Assembly (NCBI RefSeq): GCF_000317045.1
Contig: NC_019703.1
Coordinates: 4,472,934 to 4,536,933, forward strand
DNA length: 64,000 nucleotides
Origin: Geitlerinema sp. PCC 7407
GTDB taxonomy: Bacteria; Cyanobacteriota; Cyanobacteriia; PCC-7407
Reading direction: 5' to 3'
Position 1 is the first letter of the stretch. Each line of letters begins with the position of its first letter. Position numbers and translations under genes: made by a program. A model generated the notes under the pieces. That model did no database searches and had not been told where the DNA came from. It worked only from the letters and a program-made list of their open reading frames with translations. Below, piece after piece: positions 47,243-55,843 of this stretch.

Positions 47243-47335
47243 GTCTCACGTTCTAACATTTCTACTGTGAAAACCACAGACTCTAATGGCAATTTCGAGG
47301 GCATCGAGCCCTGCTCAATTGCCGCTCCTATCCCT

Positions 47336-47514
47336 CCCCGCCCTGAAACGGCGGGGTCTCTCGGAGGCTTCTGATGATACCTCCCAGGAAGTTCTACGCG
47401 TTTTTTGGAATGCCTGAGAAGCCCGCACCTCTCTTGGATTGACGCTCATCCAGCTAGCGCTGCGCGTATCGCTGGAGATTCCCCGTTCCCAGACACGTAG
47501 GTGTGGGAGCGTCA
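47336..47514 (-). ncRNA. Second omegaRNA-like / solo right-end structure upstream of tnpB
   Basis: In minus-strand order: a three-way junction closed by TGACGCTC/GAGCGTCA (47440-47447 with 47507-47514), with arms CCAGC/GCTGG (47450-47454, 47471-47475) and ACAC/GTGT (47493-47504). Then come GAGA/TCTC (47416-47433), GGAGG/CCTCC (47363-47384) and a terminal CCCCGCC/GGCGGGG hairpin (47336-47356). AGGGATAGG follows, like the AGGATGTCAA of the nearby tnpB end but degenerate. It looks like the 3' RNA and right end of another TnpB element whose gene is gone. Confidence 0.5.
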
Positions 47515-47579
47515 CCCTGCGCAGCTAGTCAAAGCGCTCTAGGCGACGCTCTCTCGTGGCCCCGACGGCCAAAAGCAGT

Positions 47580-48455
47580 CTATTCTTCAGCCGCCGCGTC
47601 TAGAACCAGGTAGGAGCACCAGTCACTCCAGCTCCCGGCGTACAGTTTGCCCGTCAGGCCTGCCAGCTCCAGAGACAGCAAGTTGACGCAGGCCGTGACG
47701 CCAGAGCCGCAATAAACCTGAATTTCTTGGGCGGGTTGCACCTCAGCCCAGCGGCGGCGCTGCTCCTCGACCGGCAGCACACAGCCTTGGGCGTCGGAGA
47801 CCGCTTGCCAGGGGTAGTTGACGGCCCCCGGGATATGGCCCGCGATCGGATCAATGGGCTCCCGCTCGCCTCGGTAGCGATCGCCCTCCCGCGAGTCCAC
47901 CAGCACCACCCCCGGCTGATCCTTGCGCGCCTCTACTTCTTGCTTGGATACCAGCATCTCGGCCCGGGGTCGCGGCACAAAGACGCCTGGCTGAGCTGAG
48001 GGGCGCTCCGTAGAGACAGGGTATCCAGCATCCTGCCAGGCCTGAAAGCCGCCATCGAGAACGACCACTTGAGCGTGGCCCAGGTAGCGCAGCAGCCACC
48101 AAAAGCGCGCCGCAAAGGCAAAGCGAGAATCATCGTAGGCCACGATCAGCGTGGGGCTAGGGCCTTCGGAGGTGATGCCGCAGGCCGAGAGCTTGGCGGC
48201 GATCGCCTCTGGATCGGGCAAGGGGTGCCGACCGCCGTGGCGCTGGACCGGCGATGACAAATCTTGATTGAGATCAAAATAGTGCGCCCCCGGGATATGG
48301 CCCGCCTCATACTGCTGGCGCCCCAGCTCTGGCTGCATTAGCGAAAAGCGGCAATCGGCGATCGCCACCTGCGGATCATTCAAATGCTCTGCCAACCACG
48401 CCACCGAAACCACCGGAGAATCCACGCCAGCGCCCTCCATCCACAGGGTTTGCAT
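47580..48455 (-). CDS. sseA: 3-mercaptopyruvate/thiosulfate sulfurtransferase (two rhodanese domains)
   Basis: The enzyme transfers sulfur from mercaptopyruvate or thiosulfate to thiol acceptors or cyanide. The 291-residue protein has an inactive N-terminal rhodanese domain (AGHIPGAHYFD; LDGGFQAW) and a catalytic C-terminal one (AGHIPGAVNYPW). The active cysteine is C249 in YCGSGVTAC, a loop typical of the mercaptopyruvate-preferring type. Starts at 48455 or 48440 are both possible. It is divergent from the M23 peptidase gene. Confidence 0.93.
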   Translation of the reverse strand: MQTLWMEGAGVDSPVVSVAWLAEHLNDPQVAIADCRFSLMQPELGRQQYEAGHIPGAHYFDLNQDLSSPVQRHGGRHPLPDPEAIAAKLSACGITSEGPSPTLIVAYDDSRFAFAARFWWLLRYLGHAQVVVLDGGFQAWQDAGYPVSTERPSAQPGVFVPRPRAEMLVSKQEVEARKDQPGVVLVDSREGDRYRGEREPIDPIAGHIPGAVNYPWQAVSDAQGCVLPVEEQRRRWAEVQPAQEIQVYCGSGVTACVNLLSLELAGLTGKLYAGSWSDWCSYLVLDAAAEE

Positions 48456-48611
48456 CAAAACAATTGCGCTGGCAGCCGCAGCCACCAGCCTTTCAATTGC
48501 TTATTGTCCCCCAGACCCGGCGCGATCGCCCCTCAGCCAGACCCTTGGAAACCGATCGCCCAAAGCGATAGTCTATGTCCACGGCCAAACCATTCGCAGC
48601 GGAAAGCATTC

Positions 48612-49499
48612 ATGACTGTCGCTCCTTCCTCCACACCCTTCGCGGCTCAGCGCCCTTGGCTCGGCACCCTGCTGGGCGCTGCCGTCGGCCTGACCGCCAC
48701 CCTGCCCGCCCAGGCCCTCGAAGTCCAGATCAAGCCCGAACAGCCCGAACTCGGAGACACCATCTCCGTGCTGATCCAAACCGATCAAGTCAGCGACCCC
48801 CCCAGCGTCACCGTCAACGACAAGACCTACCCCGTTTTTGAAATCGCGCCCCAGCGCTACCGGGCCTTTTTGCCCACCACCCCCCTAGACGCCCCGGGCG
48901 CCCGCACCGTTCGCATCAGTGGCGAAGGCGAAACGCGCAATCTGGCGGTGTGGGTCAAAAACCGCAGCTTCCCCACCCAGAGCATCTGGCTGCCCCCCGG
49001 CAAAGACGACCTGGAAGGAACCGATCGCGAATTTGACCTTGTAGACGCCTTCAAGGCCACCGTCTCCCCCCAAAAATTCTGGAATGGCCCCTTCACGCGG
49101 CCCAACCAGGGCGAAGTGACCACCGTCTTTGGCGTGCGGCGCTACTACAACGGCGATTTTGCCGAAGACTACTACCACCGGGGCGTGGACTATGGCGGCG
49201 CTCAGGGGTCTCCCGTTGTGGCACCCGCTGCGGGTCGGGTCGCCCTCGTTGGCCGCGAAGCAGACGGCTTTGAAATTCATGGCAATACCGTTGGCATCGA
49301 CCACGGTCAGGGGGTGCTCAGCATTCTTATCCACCTCAGCCGTATCGATGTCAAAGAAGGCGACATGGTCCGCGCTGGTCAAGTCGTCGGAGCGGTCGGG
49401 TCCACGGGCGCATCGACCGGCCCGCACCTACACTGGGGCCTCTACGTCAATGGCCAAGCCGTTGATCCGGCTCCGTGGCGCTACGAAAGCCTGCAATAG
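48612..49499 (+). CDS. Secreted M23 (LytM/NlpD-type) peptidase
   Basis: The 295-residue protein starts at the ATG 48612. It has a Sec signal peptide ending PAQA (about residue 36), an all-beta N-terminal domain (about 37-150) and an M23 zinc-metallopeptidase domain. The zinc-site motifs HRGVDYGG and HLHWG are intact, so an active peptidoglycan endopeptidase is expected in the periplasm. The pre-domain resembles those of cyanobacterial LytM proteins with a Big/Ig-like fold. A 16-bp inverted repeat follows the stop. Confidence 0.93.
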   Translation: MTVAPSSTPFAAQRPWLGTLLGAAVGLTATLPAQALEVQIKPEQPELGDTISVLIQTDQVSDPPSVTVNDKTYPVFEIAPQRYRAFLPTTPLDAPGARTVRISGEGETRNLAVWVKNRSFPTQSIWLPPGKDDLEGTDREFDLVDAFKATVSPQKFWNGPFTRPNQGEVTTVFGVRRYYNGDFAEDYYHRGVDYGGAQGSPVVAPAAGRVALVGREADGFEIHGNTVGIDHGQGVLSILIHLSRIDVKEGDMVRAGQVVGAVGSTGASTGPHLHWGLYVNGQAVDPAPWRYESLQ

Positions 49500-49518
49500 C
49501 AAAATTTGTGAGTAGCAA

Positions 49519-49578
49519 GGCAATCTGCGATCGCATCTTATCGACAGTTCGATCGGGCTAGGGCGATCGCAGATTGCC
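49519..49578. repeat. Perfect 16-bp inverted repeat with HIP1 ends
   Basis: GGCAATCTGCGATCGC (49519-49534) is the exact complement of 49563-49578, with a 28-nt loop. It sits 19 nt after the M23 peptidase stop. It is followed by CCCGTTTC, so termination would be weak; RNA 3'-end protection is another option. Confidence 0.65.
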
Positions 49579-49666
49579 CCCGTTTCTTGGCAAGGGCAGC
49601 GCGTCAAAAGGCGCATCAAAAAAAGTTTGGGACTCTTTCCGAAATTCCCGAGCTGGCTGCGGAAGC

Positions 49667-49834
49667 TTAAGACTTGGGACAGTCAGGATGAATTTCAGGC
49701 ACACAGCCGGGATTTTTGGCTTGCAGCCCTTCCACAGAAAAATGAACCGGAAGCACAGCACTCATTAAAAGCGCAAACAGAACAGCTCCGACGCTGGCAT
49801 TGATAATGGCTGTGGAAGACAAGAAACGGTTCAT
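49667..49834 (-). CDS. Small single-helix membrane protein (55 aa), putative
   Basis: This short frame reads MNRFLSSTAIINASVGAVLF and continues through one hydrophobic helix (residues 8-31). The tail has two cysteines (NPGCVPEIHPDCPKS). The helix-plus-short-lumenal-tail design suits a small membrane-complex subunit or stress peptide. A promoter-like pair lies 60-90 bp upstream. No clear ribosome-binding site is present. It matches no family I can name. Confidence 0.5.
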   Translation of the reverse strand: MNRFLSSTAIINASVGAVLFALLMSAVLPVHFSVEGLQAKNPGCVPEIHPDCPKS

Positions 49835-50265
49835 GGCAAGATGACGCTGATTTTTACCTGACTAGTGTTCAGCGTGCCCCAATCAGCGCGTGATTTTAGC
49901 GCGCCTTAGATTCTCTTTAAAGAGTCTTGATGTGAATCCATTGGGGACTCAGTATCAAGATATTTCTTGATAAGAATAAAAAAGAATTCAGCAAAAATAC
50001 GAGGCTTGGCTCATTGACCTCGTTAGTCAAAGCAATCAAAAAATAAGGGATGACTGCACTGCTCGATCAAAAAGAACGCTGCAGTCCGTAAAAACACAAT
50101 TGAAAAAAGAAATAAACTGATCGGTGTAATCAATTCGATTACGTCAGGGCACCAGCGTAATCTAGCAGGAATTGACCGTCAGAAAAAGTGATGTCCGTGC
50201 GATCGCCCACTTTCCGTCTGTTCCCTCCGCTAAACTACGGACAGATTTTGTTGGCTGGGGCGAGC
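49835..50265. other. AT-rich intergenic region with operator-like palindromes
   Basis: No gene is apparent. It holds a promoter candidate for the 55-aa ORF and the palindrome CTCTTTAAAGAG (49913-49924) over its -35. A 6-5-6 inverted repeat, GTAATC-AATTC-GATTAC, lies at 50126-50142. The AT content is clearly higher than in surrounding genes. Confidence 0.4.
49893..49921 (-). promoter_or_regulatory. Promoter candidate for the 55-aa ORF
   Basis: On the minus strand TTTAAA (49916-49921) and TAAAAT (49893-49898) are separated by exactly 17 bp. The start would be near 49886, giving a leader of about 50 nt to the ATG at 49834. The overlapping CTCTTTAAAGAG palindrome could be an operator. Confidence 0.45.
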
Positions 50266-52047
50266 CTAGCCGCCAGTGCTTGGCGCCATCCTGGCATCGG
50301 CAGAGGTAGCGTCTGGGGCCACCGGCAGTCGCACCACAAAGGTCGTCCCGACCCCTTCCTCGCTGCGAAACGAAATATCTCCGCGGTGACTCACCACGCA
50401 CTGACGCACGATCGCGAGCCCCAGGCCCGTTCCTCGGATCGTGGTTGCATTACTTGCCCGGTGAAACAGCTCAAACAGGCGCGGCTGGTCTTTGAGGGGA
50501 ATGCCGATTCCCTCATCGTGGACGGTGAACTCGATCAGGGTCGGACTGCAAGACAGCAGCAGACGAATGGTGCTGCCCGGCGGCGAGTACTTCAGCGCAT
50601 TGGAGAGGAGGTTGGTCAAAATCGATCGCAGCAGCTTTTTGTCCAGCTTGGCCTGGTGGCAGTTGCCATAGGGAATAAACTCCAGCACATGGCCATCGCT
50701 AAAGCCCAGCTGCACCTCTTCCAAAATGTCCTGGCAAAACTGCTCCACATCGATCCAGCTTGGATGAAAATCCAGCTTGCCGGCCTCTGCCTTGCCAATC
50801 GTCAGCACATCCTCCATCAGCTGAGTCATGTGGCGAACTGCGCTGCGAATCCGCAAAAAGTACTCCTGACGCTTTTCAGCTGGGGCCACATCTCCATAGC
50901 AGTCCAGCAGCTCTGTTGAGGTGCGAATCACCGTCAGCGGCGTGCGCACTTCATGGGACACCATCGCAATGAAGCGAGACTTGAGCTCATTGAGTTCTCG
51001 CTCCTCTTGCAGGGCATGGCGAATCTGTTTGGCGACTTGCTGGCCTTCCTGGATTAGCTGCTCGCGAATGCGAATGGAATGAATCATGCTCGTGAAGGCT
51101 TGGGCGAGGATATTCATCTCGTCAACCAAGCGCCCCGAAGTCTTGAAGGGAATGGTGCTGTCGTAGTCGCCAGCGGCAATGCGCTGGGCGGCATAGGTGA
51201 GGCCGCTGAGGCGGCGGGTCAGGACCCCCGAGAAGACATACAGCAGGGAAAATAGGGCTGCATAGCCGACCAAGAACGCCACAATGACCTGTTTGAGAAT
51301 GGCCCGCTGGACCTCTCGGATATAGTCAGCTTCGATGTCGAGGCCCAGGATGGCGACGGTCCTGCCAGTGGAGTCCTTGAGGGGCGCAAAGGCTGAAATC
51401 CAGGTTCCCCAGCTATCGTCGTAAATGCTGCTTTGCTCCATGACGCGATCTTTTTCGAGGACCAGGCGCGCAACGGAGCTAGCAACATCGGATTGCAGAA
51501 AGCGGGCGGCTTTGGCGGGGTTGTATTTGGCCCACAGGTCGACGATGTAGACGGCTTCTTGGTACTCGGGGCCGACGGCGGGTGGGCCGATGCGCCGGAG
51601 GTTTTGGGGGCGATCGACGACGAAGGAGTACAGCCAGGCCCGCTGCTCAATGCGGTGAACGGTGTCAAACCATTCGAGCTGACGCCGATAGCGTGGGTCA
51701 TCGGAGAAACCGGCGGCGTTGGCTTCGCCCTCTCGGTAGAGGGCCATGAGTTCTTCTACGTTGACGCCTTGGACGGCCCCGCTCAGGGTGGAGGCCATGT
51801 CCTTGCGCAGTCGAGCAATGGCGTGGTCAGTGGTGAAGCTGTAGAACCAGTAGAAGGCTCCAGCAAAGGCGATGCTGAAGACCAGGGTGAACCCCAGGAG
51901 TAGCTTGACGCGCAGGCTCACGAGCCGGACGTTGTGCCGAGAAGTGACGAGGGCTCGAGGGGGTGCGGAGCTGAGGGATCGGTAATCTGGGGACTTCACC
52001 TTGGACCTGAAGAAGGGTACAAGTAGGGCGGCAAATCTGGCACTCAT
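50266..52047 (-). CDS. Membrane sensor histidine kinase (TM-sensor-TM-HAMP-HK)
   Basis: The 593-residue protein has TM1 at 48-70, a periplasmic sensor of about 180 residues (71-252), TM2 at 253-275 and HAMP at about 275-325. HisKA has H365 (AMVSHEVRTPLTVIR), and the HATPase shows NALKY, DEGIGIPL and GTGLGLAI. The sensor's IYDDSWGTWISAFAPL segment resembles Cache-type domains. The partner regulator is not adjacent. The ATG at 52047 is chosen; the frame is open to 52665, but that part has low-complexity, non-protein composition. Confidence 0.9.
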   Translation of the reverse strand: MSARFAALLVPFFRSKVKSPDYRSLSSAPPRALVTSRHNVRLVSLRVKLLLGFTLVFSIAFAGAFYWFYSFTTDHAIARLRKDMASTLSGAVQGVNVEELMALYREGEANAAGFSDDPRYRRQLEWFDTVHRIEQRAWLYSFVVDRPQNLRRIGPPAVGPEYQEAVYIVDLWAKYNPAKAARFLQSDVASSVARLVLEKDRVMEQSSIYDDSWGTWISAFAPLKDSTGRTVAILGLDIEADYIREVQRAILKQVIVAFLVGYAALFSLLYVFSGVLTRRLSGLTYAAQRIAAGDYDSTIPFKTSGRLVDEMNILAQAFTSMIHSIRIREQLIQEGQQVAKQIRHALQEERELNELKSRFIAMVSHEVRTPLTVIRTSTELLDCYGDVAPAEKRQEYFLRIRSAVRHMTQLMEDVLTIGKAEAGKLDFHPSWIDVEQFCQDILEEVQLGFSDGHVLEFIPYGNCHQAKLDKKLLRSILTNLLSNALKYSPPGSTIRLLLSCSPTLIEFTVHDEGIGIPLKDQPRLFELFHRASNATTIRGTGLGLAIVRQCVVSHRGDISFRSEEGVGTTFVVRLPVAPDATSADARMAPSTGG

Positions 52048-52752
52048 GATGGGAATGGCCACCGGGTGAGGAGGCTTGGTGGGGATACTTGCTGCCCAGG
52101 GAAGCCCGTTGAGTGACCGTTCGCCACTAGCATAGCGCTCAGAACTGGGGGGCGATCGCCGTCCGCCCAGAGACTCAGTTGGGCTGAGGGCTAGGCCCGC
52201 AAGTGACGCAGAGACAGAACGTCGATGGTAGCACCCAGACGCAAGACACAACGCTGTTGACTTCACTGGGGCACCGGCATTTTCCTTGTTTCTACAGCAG
52301 CATTGGTGTCGATTGTGAGAGGGCCAAAGATCCGTGATTTTTAGCTCTGAGGCGGCTTTACCGGGATAGCTAAAGATAACTAGGGTATTTACGGGACTTT
52401 GCCCGATCTCGCTATAAAATCGCGCTGCTAATGGCCTGTGGCGGGGGCGATGGATCGGCGAAGGCTGCTTAGAGCCCCTCAAAGAGCGCTGAAGCTGATC
52501 TACATCGGGGGCAAAGACGGTGACTTGTCCACGCGGAGACGTCCAAGCAAATCTGATCAGAGCGCACTGCTTGGGTAGGACTGAGGCGGTCAAACACTTC
52601 TCTGGGGTCTGGAGGCTGCGCCACTGCGGGCTGGGGCCGGAAATAGCCTGGGAATCTCTGGACATGGTGCCGGTTGAGGGGGCGATCGCCTTCTAGGGTT
52701 GTCAGGTTCTGCACCTCTGCGTTTCTAAGTCGCAGCCAAATGGAGGGGCCAA
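52048..52752. other. Long intergenic region between divergent kinase genes
   Basis: The 705 bp have no supported gene. The open minus frame continuing the kinase is judged non-coding. A TATAAAAT box (52413-52420, plus strand) with a poor -35 could start a long leader for the kinase at 52753. No other structure is evident. Confidence 0.3.
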
Positions 52753-55700
52753 GTGGAGAGTTCGTTGATCAATAATCATGCGCCGGAGTCTGACCAGTTA
52801 CTCGGTTGGGTCAGGGCCTGGGCCAAGCTAGCCAGTGGCCTTGTTATCTTGATTGGCGGGATCGTGATCCTGGGATGGCTGTTGGATATTCCAACCCTCA
52901 AAAGCATTTCGCCGGCTTGGGTGACGATGAAGGCGAACACAGCAGTCGGTTTAGTGCTGGGGGGTACAAGCCTCTGGCTGCTGTCCTCAGGCACTCGTCG
53001 CTCCTGCCGCTACGCCCAGATCTTGGCGGCGATCGTCTTGGGCCTGGGGCTGCTGACCCTCATTCAGTACCTGTTTAGTGTGAATCTGGGCATTGATCAG
53101 CTGCTTTTTCGGGAGTCGGCGGGAGCGGTGGGCACCTCTGCACCGGGCCGCATGGCCGCCAACACGGCGCTGAACTTTTTGCTGCTGGGGTCTTCGCTGC
53201 TGCTGCTGAGCCAGCGGCGATTGCTGCGAGCTGGGATTCAAGTCTTCGCGATCGTTGCGTTTTTTATTGCCTTCCTGGGCCTCTTGGGCTACGTCTACGA
53301 CATCCAAGAGTTTTATGGCTTTGGGTCCTATACAAAAATGGCGGTCCATACGGCGATCGCCTTTTTGCTCCTGTCGACGGGCACCCTGGGTCTCCACCCG
53401 GCGTGGGGCGTCATGAATGTCCTGACCAGCTCCCACGCTGGCGGCATGATGGCAAGGCAGCTCATCCTGCCCGTGTTGGGTATCCCGCCGATTCTCAGCT
53501 GGCTGGTCCTAGCGGGTCACCGCGGCCAGCTCTACAGCGGAGAAGTCGGTCTATCGCTTTTGGCGGTTCTGAACGTGATTGTATTTGCCGTGCTGATCTG
53601 GCTCAATGCCCGATCCCTCGGCAAAATTGACACCCGGCGTCAGCAGGCCGAAGATCAGCGCCAAAGCGAAGCCAGATTCCGCTCCCTGACCACAGCAACG
53701 TCTCAGATCGTTTGGACTGCTGACGCCAGTGGCTGCGTCATCGAAGACTCGCCGACTTGGCGAGCGTACACGGGCCAAACCCTCGAAGAGTACCAGGGCT
53801 GGGGCTGGGTCGACGTAGTCCACCCTGAGGACCGCGAAATCTCAACCGAGCGCTGGAATCAAGCCGTCGCGACCAAAAGCGTCTTCGAAACCGAATATCG
53901 CCTGCGATCGCCCACCGGAGAGTATCGGTACGTTTGGGTGCGCGGCGTGCCAATTCTCGCGTCCGACGACAGCACCATCTACGGCTGGATGGGCACCTGC
54001 ACCGACATTCACGATCGCAAGCAAACAGAAGCAGCCTTGCGCCAGAGCGAAGAGCGGTTTCGATCGCTCATGCAGGCCTCCGCCCAAATTATTTGGACCG
54101 CCAGCGCCGCTGGCGAACTCGTCGAGGAACAAGCCAGCTGGAGCCAGTTCACCGGCCAAGACTTCGACACCTACCGAGGCCGGGGCTGGCTGAGCGCCAT
54201 CCATCCAGACGACCATGACTCTGTAGCCGCTCAGTGGTCCGCGTCTGTCGCCGAGCGATCGCCCTACGAAGTCGAATTCCGCATGCGCCGCCACGACGAG
54301 CAGTATCGTTATATGATTTGCCGCGCTATTCCCATCTTGAACCCCGACGGCACCATCCGCGAGTGGATCGGCGCCAACACCGACATCACCGAGCGCAAAC
54401 AAGCCGAGATCGCCCTCACCGAAGCCAAAAACGCCGCTGAAGCCGCCAATCGAGCCAAGAGCGAATTTCTGGCCAACATGAGCCACGAACTGCGCACGCC
54501 TCTCAATGGCGTCATCGGCTACGCCCAAATTTTGCAGCGCACCAAAACCCTCAGCGAAGAAGACCGATCGCGCATCGACGTGATTCGCCAGTGCGGCTCT
54601 CACCTGCTGACTCTCATCAATGACATCCTCGATCTCTCCAAAATCGAGGCCCGCAAAACCGAGCTTCTGCTCAGCGACTTTCACCTGCCCGCCTTTTTGC
54701 AAGGCGTGGCCGAAATGTGCCGCATTCGCGCAGAGCTCAAAGCCATTCAGTTTTGCTATGAAGCCGCGCCCGAGCTGCCTTTGGGCGTGCGAGCCGACGA
54801 AAAGCGCCTGCGCCAAGTCCTGATCAACCTGCTCAGCAACGCCATCAAATTCACCGACACCGGCAGCGTCACCTTCACCGTCAGCTTCGCCACCGCCGGC
54901 AAAATCCGCTTCTCCATTCGCGACACCGGCATTGGCATTCCCGATGACAAACTCCAGACCATCTTTCAGCCCTTTGAGCAGGTGAGCGACGCGCTGCGGC
55001 AGTCAGAGGGAACGGGCCTAGGCTTAGCCATCAGCCAAGAAATCGTCGAGCTGATGGGCAGCAAAATTCAGGTGCAAAGTGAAGTCAATGTCGGCAGTAT
55101 CTTTTGGTTTGATGTCGAGCTGCCGCAGGCAGAAGAATGGGTCAAAACCTCCCAAGCCGATCGCTATGGCCAAATTATTGGCATCCAAAATCGAACGCCT
55201 AAAATCTTGGTCGTCGATGACAAGTGGGAAAACCGCTCCGTCATCAGCAATTTATTGACACCGATTGGCTTTGAAGTCACAGAAGCTGTGAATGGCAAAG
55301 AAGGCTGGCAAAAAATCTGCGATCGCCAGCCCGATCTCGTCATCACAGACCTCATCATGCCGGATATCAATGGCTTTGAGCTAATTCGCCAAATTCGCCA
55401 GGAAGAAGCCTTTAAAGACCTAATTATTATTGTTTCCTCGGCGAGCGTTTTTGAGGCCGATCAGTACCGCAGCACCGAAGCGGGAGGCAATGATTTTTTA
55501 GCAAAGCCAATCCTAGCCTCGGAGTTGCTGAAAAAATTGCAAACGCATCTGCACCTAACGTGGATCTACGAGGAGCAGATCCCGGAACCTCAGGGCGTAA
55601 GCAATGACACAGCTCTCGTAGCACCTCCAGTGGCAGAATTAGAAGCCCTGTATGAGCTGGCCATGAAGGGCAATTTTAAAGGCATTATTCGCCAAGCCGC

Positions 55701-55812
55701 GCTCATTGAGGAAATGGATCCTCGCTATCTTTCCTTTGCTCAGAAAATCCATCAGCTAGCCAAAAACTTCCAAGATCGAGACATTCTTGCCCTCATTCAG
55801 TCCTATCAGTAA
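52753..55812 (+). CDS. Membrane hybrid histidine kinase (8TM-PAS-PAS-HK-REC)
   Basis: The 1019-residue protein has an N-terminal block of about eight membrane helices (26-288) forming an integral sensor of no named type. Two PAS/PAC domains follow (about 310-425 and 435-550). HisKA has H578 (ANMSHELRTPLNGVIG); the HATPase shows NAIKF, DTGIGIPD and GTGLGLAI; the receiver has D866 (VITDLIMPDINGF). A final helical region (about 960-1019) is often seen on such kinases. Start is GTG. The next kinase, with an N-terminal receiver, follows 31 bp later and may be the relay partner. Confidence 0.92.
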   Translation: MESSLINNHAPESDQLLGWVRAWAKLASGLVILIGGIVILGWLLDIPTLKSISPAWVTMKANTAVGLVLGGTSLWLLSSGTRRSCRYAQILAAIVLGLGLLTLIQYLFSVNLGIDQLLFRESAGAVGTSAPGRMAANTALNFLLLGSSLLLLSQRRLLRAGIQVFAIVAFFIAFLGLLGYVYDIQEFYGFGSYTKMAVHTAIAFLLLSTGTLGLHPAWGVMNVLTSSHAGGMMARQLILPVLGIPPILSWLVLAGHRGQLYSGEVGLSLLAVLNVIVFAVLIWLNARSLGKIDTRRQQAEDQRQSEARFRSLTTATSQIVWTADASGCVIEDSPTWRAYTGQTLEEYQGWGWVDVVHPEDREISTERWNQAVATKSVFETEYRLRSPTGEYRYVWVRGVPILASDDSTIYGWMGTCTDIHDRKQTEAALRQSEERFRSLMQASAQIIWTASAAGELVEEQASWSQFTGQDFDTYRGRGWLSAIHPDDHDSVAAQWSASVAERSPYEVEFRMRRHDEQYRYMICRAIPILNPDGTIREWIGANTDITERKQAEIALTEAKNAAEAANRAKSEFLANMSHELRTPLNGVIGYAQILQRTKTLSEEDRSRIDVIRQCGSHLLTLINDILDLSKIEARKTELLLSDFHLPAFLQGVAEMCRIRAELKAIQFCYEAAPELPLGVRADEKRLRQVLINLLSNAIKFTDTGSVTFTVSFATAGKIRFSIRDTGIGIPDDKLQTIFQPFEQVSDALRQSEGTGLGLAISQEIVELMGSKIQVQSEVNVGSIFWFDVELPQAEEWVKTSQADRYGQIIGIQNRTPKILVVDDKWENRSVISNLLTPIGFEVTEAVNGKEGWQKICDRQPDLVITDLIMPDINGFELIRQIRQEEAFKDLIIIVSSASVFEADQYRSTEAGGNDFLAKPILASELLKKLQTHLHLTWIYEEQIPEPQGVSNDTALVAPPVAELEALYELAMKGNFKGIIRQAALIEEMDPRYLSFAQKIHQLAKNFQDRDILALIQSYQ

Positions 55813-55843
55813 GCATCATTCTCCTAGATCAAGAGCTAGCGCC

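Larger units (their letters stand above)
46028..47323 (-). mobile_element. IS200/IS605-type TnpB-only element (putative)
   Basis: The element contains tnpB and no TnpA transposase. The right end is placed at TCAA (46028-46031) after the terminal hairpin. A candidate left subterminal hairpin is GGCAATT (47288-47294)/AATTGCC (47317-47323), enclosing AGGGC/GCCCT. The left cleavage point is not identified. Without TnpA it can move only if a compatible transposase exists elsewhere in the genome. Confidence 0.6.

Noticed and set aside
45978-47516. The 11-bp direct repeat as a target-site duplication of the TnpB element
   Set aside because: IS200/IS605-family elements transpose as single strands and do not create target duplications, so it is listed only as a flank repeat.
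50126-50142. NtcA binding site
   Set aside because: GTA and TAC are separated by 11 rather than 8 bp.
52048-52665. N-terminal extension of the membrane kinase at 50266
   Set aside because: The extra 206 residues are Ser/Pro/Arg-rich with no domain, and the protein has a natural start at 52047 just before its first membrane helix.
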